A stretch of 64,000 nt of DNA, taken from positions 1-64,000 of the forward strand of contig NZ_BPEV01000004.1 of assembly GCF_019654955.1 (NCBI RefSeq), in the 5' to 3' direction. Below the pieces are notes generated by a model. It was not told the DNA's origin and did not search any database. It worked only from the letters and a program-made list of their open reading frames with translations. Below, piece by piece: positions 58,663 through 64,000 of this stretch; the stretch's first letter is position 1, and each line of letters opens with the position of its first letter. Origin of the DNA: Shewanella sp. KT0246 (lineage in GTDB: Bacteria; Pseudomonadota; Gammaproteobacteria; Enterobacterales; Shewanellaceae). Position numbers and translations under genes: made by a program.

Positions 58663-61600
58663 TTAGTCTTCTTGCACTGTTGCTTCGGCAGAACTAGAGT
58701 AAGTCGTACTTAGATCGTCACCCACCGCATAACTTTCGAAGTCCTCAGATAGAATCGCCGTATCTGTTGCATCAGCAATCACGATATCATCAGCTAATAA
58801 CTCTTTTGCTGACTCTTTCGAAGAGCTACCAATACGTATTTGATACGTTTCTGTCGCTGTACCTGTATTGATTGCTTCATAAGGACCGTAGAACATTGTA
58901 CCGCCATCAATTGACAAAAAGTAACCTGTTGCAGTCCAATCTATAACTACATCAATATCGGTATCATTTGCATGCGTTAAGCCATCAATGATTTGCTGCG
59001 ATTTAGATGAATCACGATATTTAACACTACCATCATTACTAAAGATAATTTCGCCCGTTAGGTTACTTGAAGAGGCAGAGCCACCATAAATACTAATATA
59101 AGCGGTATTATCTTCGCTAACCTCTGGTGTTGCAGTAAAGCCAGAAATCGCCTGTAACTTAATGGTTGTTGAAATAGAGCCTTCAGCAAGTGGAGTCGTG
59201 ATTAAGCGTAACTCAGCGTCAGCGTCTAGTGATGTGTCAGCCATTCGGGCAACTTTATTTACACTACTTCCCGCTATGGTCTTAACGGTTGCTTCAGCAG
59301 AACTTGAATACATTGCACTTAAATCTTCACCTTCAGCATAAGTTTCGAAGTCTTCAGATAGCACTGCCATATCGCTCTCATCAGCAATGACGATATCATC
59401 AGCGAGTAATTCTTTTGCTGACTCTTTCGAAGAGCTACCAATACGAATTTGATACGTTTCAGTCGCTGTACCTGTATTGATTGCTTCATAAGGACCGTAG
59501 AACGTAGTACCACCATCAATTGAAAGTGAATAACCTGTTGCTGTCCAAGCTAGAACTACATCAATATCTGTATCATCAAAATAAGTTAAGCCATCAATGG
59601 TTTGTTGATCTTTATTTGCATCACGATACTTAACAGCACCGTCTTTAGCAAAGACAATTTCACCCGTTAAGTTACTTGAAGAAGCAGAGCCACCATAGAT
59701 ACTGATGTAAGCGGTATTATCTTCAGAAACTTCTGGTGTAGCAGTGAAGCCAGAAATTGCTTGTAGCTTAATGGTTGTAGAAATAGAACCTTCAGCAAGT
59801 GGATCCGTTGTTAAACGTAACTCAGCGTCAGCAGTTAATGATGTATCTGCCATTCTGGCAACATTGTTTGCTCCAGTATCAACAACAATTGTGCCTGTAA
59901 TTGTGATTGCTAATTCAGCGGTAGTGCCATCAAAAGATTCAATAGTAAAGGTATCGAGTTCACTTTCACCCACAACAAGTGCAGCAATAGTGGCATCAGC
60001 AGTATCGAGGGTATATGTCCAAGAGCCATCTTCTAAAATTGCTAATGTACCGTATGTACCCATTAAGGTTGTCTGAACAATAAAAGCTTCGCCATCATCT
60101 GGGTCAAGTACACTTACAGCACCTGCTGCCGTTGCCTCATCACTTGCAATTCTTCCAGTTAAATCAAAGAATACTGCTGGCGTAGGTTCTTCTGTGCCAT
60201 CGCCTGCATCAAATACAGACACTTCAGCGTAAATAGCTAAGCTATATTTGCTGTCTGTACCATCTAAAGTTTCACCTGCATCATAGCCTTCAAAGTCATC
60301 TGAAAATATACTTGTAGTGCCAGCGGTATCAGAAAATACTTCAATGTTATCAGCATAGAAAGAACCGAAAGGAATCGTTCTATCATTATCACCGAATCTA
60401 AATTGGATAGCTTTAACACCATCAGCGAACCACTGGTCTAATCCTGTATAATCAGAGTCAACAACTGCTGCAGTAGAGAATGAACCTCCACCAATCACTT
60501 CACCATCAATAGTCACGGTGATTTGATCTGCCTGATCTAAGTCCCATGTGATTGCTACATCATAAAACTGCTCTTCAACAAATGGTGCAGTGATTATATT
60601 GCCAGGGTAAGCGTCACTGTCAGTATTTCGAACAAAGAAACGAGGGTCAATTACGGTGCCGTCGTCTTGAATTTGAGTTCCTTGAATACGCAAATCTATA
60701 AGCGATTCACTAGAACTACCAGATGAGCCATAAAGCGTAATGTAAGCATCTTTAATATTTCCATCACTACCAAGCGCAACCTCTTTAGATATTGATGCAC
60801 TCAGCTTACCTTGACGAAGGTTATCAACGGTAAATCTAATCTCACCCGTATCACCGCCTGTATCGCTTATTTTTACAACTTGAGTAAGCGAAGCAACACG
60901 AATATTAATTTCAGCAGTGGTACCATCAATAGAAGCGATAGTGATTGAATCACTTACAGAGTCACCTAGTTCAAGGTTCGCTAAAGTATCATTTGCAGTG
61001 TTAACCGAGTAAGACCAACTACCGTTGGCACTGATACTAAATGTACCATAATCAAGTGTCACATCAGTTTGAGCAACAAAAGCATCTTCTTCGAAGTTTG
61101 GATCAATAATGGTTAGTGAACCAGTTAATGGATCCGTAGCAGTATGTTGAACAGTACCGCCAAATTCACCTTCGATGATTGCTGCAACAGGGTCATTGTT
61201 ATAACCAACAGCGGCTCCAATTACATCCAGTAACTCCTCATCAACAGAACTAGCAACTTGTGAAGTAGTTTGCAAATTAATTTGTGCTGTCTCAAGTGTA
61301 ACTAAAGACTCTTCAGAAAAAGAACCATCAGCGACGTCACTAGCAAGATCTTCCATAACGGTAGATAAATCTGCGTCTGCGTTGTCTGCATCAACTTGTG
61401 ATAGTAGCGCTAACACAGAACCATATCTATCAGCATCTTCAGCACCATCAGCACCAAGTTCAACAGTACCAACTAAAGTAGGAAGCACTTCTGTTGTATC
61501 AAAACGAATACCAAAACGTGCATTAATTATTTCAGCTGCGTCAGCAAACTGGTTTAAATCACTACCCGCGTTTTGAACAGCCATTTCGGTTAAAGGAGAA

Positions 61601-62256
61601 ACAACATAGGTAGGTGGTGGTAGTATGGTTTCCACCCCCTCTTCATCAGTCTCAATTATATTTTCAACTACATTCACTACAGATCTTAGTTGAGGAGCAT
61701 CTAAGGTTAAACCTGTTGATTCGTCCGTATAAGTACCGCCAGTACATGCAATTAAACCCGCACCTTCGAAATGTACATTGCTAAATGTAACGCCACCTGA
61801 AGTGTCAGAGGTTGCAGTGCCTTGCTCTGGAAGAACCGCAGCACCACTATCATCAACTTTAAATATGTCACAAGTTGCACCATCAATAGGGCCTTTAATA
61901 ATGCTAGCTGAAACATTTAAGGTTGGATTGATAGTGGGTGTAGATGCACCTACGCCTTCGGTAAAGCCTGCATCATCGGTATAATTAGCAGAAACAGAAA
62001 TGACAGTGCCTTCGTCAGCTTCAGTAATTGTGTAAGATGTGCCGATAGTACCTGTAGACCAAACATAGGTAATGGTGTCTGCTTGAATTCCATCAGCATC
62101 AGTAGCTGCTGCAGAGATTGTTTCGCCAGCGATAAAATTGCTTCCGGTTATTGCTATACTACCGCGAGTATTACCATCGAGTTCAGCACCGTCATCACCA
62201 CCACAACCTAATAGGCCTGTCGCAATGATGAGCGGTATAAGAGATTTATTATTCAT
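58663..62256 (-). CDS. Large modular surface lipoprotein with VCBS-like and jelly-roll-like repeats
   Basis: This 1197-residue protein has a lipobox LLGC (Cys18) and GGDDG after it. An Ig-like module (about 25-110), a Ca-rich linker region, and two VCBS-type modules (about 365-455 and 675-760, motif DGSWTYTLDTADATI) follow. There are three jelly-roll-like modules, the last two being near-copies of about 200 residues (YGPYEAINTGTATETYQIRI in both). The architecture suits glycan binding at the cell surface. It follows the TonB-dependent receptor on the same strand, so a capture-and-uptake pair is likely. No catalytic motif was identified. Confidence 0.82.
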   Translation of the reverse strand: MNNKSLIPLIIATGLLGCGGDDGAELDGNTRGSIAITGSNFIAGETISAAATDADGIQADTITYVWSTGTIGTSYTITEADEGTVISVSANYTDDAGFTEGVGASTPTINPTLNVSASIIKGPIDGATCDIFKVDDSGAAVLPEQGTATSDTSGGVTFSNVHFEGAGLIACTGGTYTDESTGLTLDAPQLRSVVNVVENIIETDEEGVETILPPPTYVVSPLTEMAVQNAGSDLNQFADAAEIINARFGIRFDTTEVLPTLVGTVELGADGAEDADRYGSVLALLSQVDADNADADLSTVMEDLASDVADGSFSEESLVTLETAQINLQTTSQVASSVDEELLDVIGAAVGYNNDPVAAIIEGEFGGTVQHTATDPLTGSLTIIDPNFEEDAFVAQTDVTLDYGTFSISANGSWSYSVNTANDTLANLELGDSVSDSITIASIDGTTAEINIRVASLTQVVKISDTGGDTGEIRFTVDNLRQGKLSASISKEVALGSDGNIKDAYITLYGSSGSSSESLIDLRIQGTQIQDDGTVIDPRFFVRNTDSDAYPGNIITAPFVEEQFYDVAITWDLDQADQITVTIDGEVIGGGSFSTAAVVDSDYTGLDQWFADGVKAIQFRFGDNDRTIPFGSFYADNIEVFSDTAGTTSIFSDDFEGYDAGETLDGTDSKYSLAIYAEVSVFDAGDGTEEPTPAVFFDLTGRIASDEATAAGAVSVLDPDDGEAFIVQTTLMGTYGTLAILEDGSWTYTLDTADATIAALVVGESELDTFTIESFDGTTAELAITITGTIVVDTGANNVARMADTSLTADAELRLTTDPLAEGSISTTIKLQAISGFTATPEVSEDNTAYISIYGGSASSSNLTGEIVFAKDGAVKYRDANKDQQTIDGLTYFDDTDIDVVLAWTATGYSLSIDGGTTFYGPYEAINTGTATETYQIRIGSSSKESAKELLADDIVIADESDMAVLSEDFETYAEGEDLSAMYSSSAEATVKTIAGSSVNKVARMADTSLDADAELRLITTPLAEGSISTTIKLQAISGFTATPEVSEDNTAYISIYGGSASSSNLTGEIIFSNDGSVKYRDSSKSQQIIDGLTHANDTDIDVVIDWTATGYFLSIDGGTMFYGPYEAINTGTATETYQIRIGSSSKESAKELLADDIVIADATDTAILSEDFESYAVGDDLSTTYSSSAEATVQED
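58680..59860 (-). repeat. 609-bp duplicated module in the lipoprotein gene
   Basis: Segments such as TCTTTTGCTGACTCTTTCG recur 609 bases apart (58802 and 59411), giving two units of 203 residues. The copies differ at scattered positions, many of them synonymous. Confidence 0.9.
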
Positions 62257-62304
62257 TTTTATGACTCCAAAAAGATTCTTTTTCCAAATTTAGCTTGTTT
62301 TATT

Positions 62305-62330
62305 TAAGTACTAGACTTGGCTAGTACTTA
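62305..62330 (-). promoter_or_regulatory. Hairpin at the TonB receptor stop codon
   Basis: TAAGTACTAG (62305-62314) and CTAGTACTTA (62321-62330) are a perfect 10-bp inverted repeat around ACTTGG. On the minus strand the stem begins in the last codons of the receptor and includes its TAG stop. It could end part of the messenger or set the ratio between the receptor and the lipoprotein. Confidence 0.6.
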
Positions 62331-64000
62331 AAGCTGACACCTGCGAACAGGCGAGGACCGTAATCACTTACTTGACCCAAGTTACCTTGGGTATAGAAGT
62401 CATCACTGCGAGGCTCACTGAACAAGTTAATTGCTGAAACTTTAATGCGAAGGTGTTGATTGATTTTGTAAGCAGCACGAGCTTCCCAAATACCTGCCTC
62501 ATCAACATAACGCAGTCTTGTGCCGTTAGAAGTGTATGGTTGGAAGTATTCACTACGATACTTGTAGATAAGAGCTGTATCAAAATCGCCTATTTGGTAG
62601 TAAAGCTGTCCATTGAATACATGCTCAGAAAATCCAGGTACTGAGGCAGGTGGAACAATACCTGCGGTAAGCTGACTGGTTACACCGTCTAAATCAGTAG
62701 TAAAGGTATTACCGTAGTTACTGTCTTCAAACTCATAGGTTGTGTCCGCGTAGTTATAACCAAACTTCACACCAATGCCTAAATCCCAACGATACGAGAA
62801 TGTCGCTTCGAAACCATAAAGGTCACTGTTTTCGTCAGTAGTGACTGAATTAGTAATAGGTAAAGAAACTTCCACACCGTCAACGATAAAATTCTCTAAC
62901 TGTGTTTGCTGTTGGTAACCGCCATTGAATTGCTTGTAGTAAACACCTAGCGCTACCATAGAGTCATCGCTTGGATACCATTCAAAAGCAACGTCATAGT
63001 TCCAAGACATTAATGGTTGAAGATCAGGATTACCTGAACCATTAACACCAACCAACAAGTCTTCAACTGATTCAGGGTCATCCGAGTCATCGGTTACGAA
63101 TGTGCGGCTATAACTTAGATCAGATGGATCTGCACGTGACATACCTCGGTAAATACCGGCCCTTAGGAGAATATTGTCATCATAATCAACGACTAAGTTA
63201 AAGCTTGGTAGTACTTCAGTGTAGTCACCACCACTTTCAATTTTTTCAATACTTCCGTTTGGTACCAATTCGACGATACCTGTCGCCGGATCAGTGACAA
63301 CGTCGAAACCTTCTCTAAAGCCAATAGAGGTAACGTCAGTATCCACTACACGAACACCAAAGTTACCACGAATATACTTACCAAACATTTCAGTGTCGTA
63401 ATTAAGCATGGCGTAAGCAGAGGTAGTTTGTTCTGTTACGTCAATAGTACCCGCATTCTCGTATGTAACCTCTGGGTATGCGAATTCGCCGCCGTTTGAT
63501 GCTGCTACTGCTTGAGAGAAACACTCGTTATTGTAAGTTGCCCACGAAGCGCCTGTACCGCTTTCTACAACATTACCTGAACTGTCAACATGGGTGATAA
63601 TATCACCGTCAGAAACACTGGATAAAAAATCAGTCTCAGGGAAGGCTATTTGGCAACCTTCAAGTACATCGATGGCCGATGTTGCAGATTCATCTAAATT
63701 ATATGTAGTTCTTGAGCCATTACCGTTCGTGCCACCAAATTGAACAAATGTTAGCTCAGAAACGCGAACGCCAGCTTGAACGCTACTAAAAAAATCACTG
63801 TCTAGAATATAATCAATATCAAGGCGTGCACCCATAATTTCGTTGTCGCGGACATTTTCTCTGTCGATACGAGTACGAAGGCTATCAGTAAAATTGGAAA
63901 TATCAGTCACATCAAAATCAGTCACTGTGAAATGAGGAATATATTCACCTAAATCCCAAGATAAGAAAGGACGAGAGCTCGTTCTTCCTCGGTTTGTTAT
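62321..64000 (-). CDS. TonB-dependent receptor, C-terminal part, cut by right edge
   Basis: The visible 559 codons encode outer-membrane beta-strands with alternating aromatic residues. Typical blocks include YAMLNYDTEMFGKYIRGNFGVRV, VLPSFNLVVDYDDNILLRAGIYRG, WYPSDDSMVALGVYYKQ and the final strand ending in Phe-Lys-Tyr. The frame is open to base 64000 with no start, so the plug and N-terminus lie outside. It belongs to the TonB-dependent receptors common in Shewanella polysaccharide loci. The substrate is not readable, but the downstream modular lipoprotein suggests a glycan. Confidence 0.92.
   Translation of the reverse strand: MTNRGRTSSRPFLSWDLGEYIPHFTVTDFDVTDISNFTDSLRTRIDRENVRDNEIMGARLDIDYILDSDFFSSVQAGVRVSELTFVQFGGTNGNGSRTTYNLDESATSAIDVLEGCQIAFPETDFLSSVSDGDIITHVDSSGNVVESGTGASWATYNNECFSQAVAASNGGEFAYPEVTYENAGTIDVTEQTTSAYAMLNYDTEMFGKYIRGNFGVRVVDTDVTSIGFREGFDVVTDPATGIVELVPNGSIEKIESGGDYTEVLPSFNLVVDYDDNILLRAGIYRGMSRADPSDLSYSRTFVTDDSDDPESVEDLLVGVNGSGNPDLQPLMSWNYDVAFEWYPSDDSMVALGVYYKQFNGGYQQQTQLENFIVDGVEVSLPITNSVTTDENSDLYGFEATFSYRWDLGIGVKFGYNYADTTYEFEDSNYGNTFTTDLDGVTSQLTAGIVPPASVPGFSEHVFNGQLYYQIGDFDTALIYKYRSEYFQPYTSNGTRLRYVDEAGIWEARAAYKINQHLRIKVSAINLFSEPRSDDFYTQGNLGQVSDYGPRLFAGVSFKY

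Overview
The window reads as chromosomal DNA of a gammaproteobacterium, most likely Shewanella or a close relative. The evidence is the gene content and order: a Bpf/Lap-type adhesin operon (adhesin, type I secretion, OmpA lipoprotein, LapG-like protease, LapD-like receptor) of the kind described in Shewanella, an E. coli-like ilvLGMEDA operon followed by ilvC/ilvY, and single-copy genes rep, ubiK, comM, zapB, ytfK, dsbA, srkA, selO and ygbA that all resemble their E. coli counterparts. The DNA is moderately AT-rich. No phage, insertion sequence, integrase or CRISPR array was seen.

Layout. 1-13.4 kb (+): the 3' end of a giant RTX adhesin gene, then its ABC/HlyD/TolC secretion system, an OmpA-like lipoprotein, a LapG-type protease and a LapD-type c-di-GMP receptor with degenerate GGDEF and EAL sites. 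Together they form a surface adhesion module in which c-di-GMP decides whether the protease may cut the adhesin. 13.5-14.1 kb (-): tRNA operon Arg(CCG)-His-Pro(TGG)-Pro(TGG). 14.3-17 kb (+): GAF-GAF-GGDEF-EAL-like protein. 17-19.5 kb: rep helicase (-) and ubiK (+). 19.7-30.7 kb: a class V aminotransferase, then the ilv operon on the minus strand with a readable leader peptide and attenuator, ilvC, and divergent ilvY. 30.7-38 kb: an orphan periplasmic binding protein, a YjgN-family membrane protein paired with an M48 protease, comM, and two tandem lysophospholipid acyltransferase paralogues. 38.4-42.9 kb: a large periplasmic-propeller sensor with PAS, GGDEF and EAL domains. 43-49.4 kb: a second branched-chain aminotransferase, zapB/ytfK, a probable unannotated small RNA, dsbA, srkA, selO. 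49.6-55.1 kb: a membrane-anchored Pro-Glu repeat protein, ygbA, a membrane protein resembling an AraC-type sensor without its DNA-binding part, an S9 peptidase and a YSC84-like protein. 55.1-58.6 kb: a catalase-ankyrin pair (katB-ankB type) in gene-poor DNA bounded by short diverged direct repeats. 58.6-64 kb (-): a TonB-dependent receptor (cut by the right edge) followed by a large modular lipoprotein with VCBS-like and jelly-roll-like repeats, probably a glycan capture pair.

Three proteins in the window carry GGDEF/EAL-type domains, so c-di-GMP is a recurring theme. The most useful new leads are the candidate small RNA at about 45061-45146, the repeats around the catalase-ankyrin pair, the possible non-AUG start and missing regulator domain of the 51.3 kb gene, the perfect 20-bp palindrome upstream of the 1511-residue sensor, and the hairpins inside the adhesin operon.
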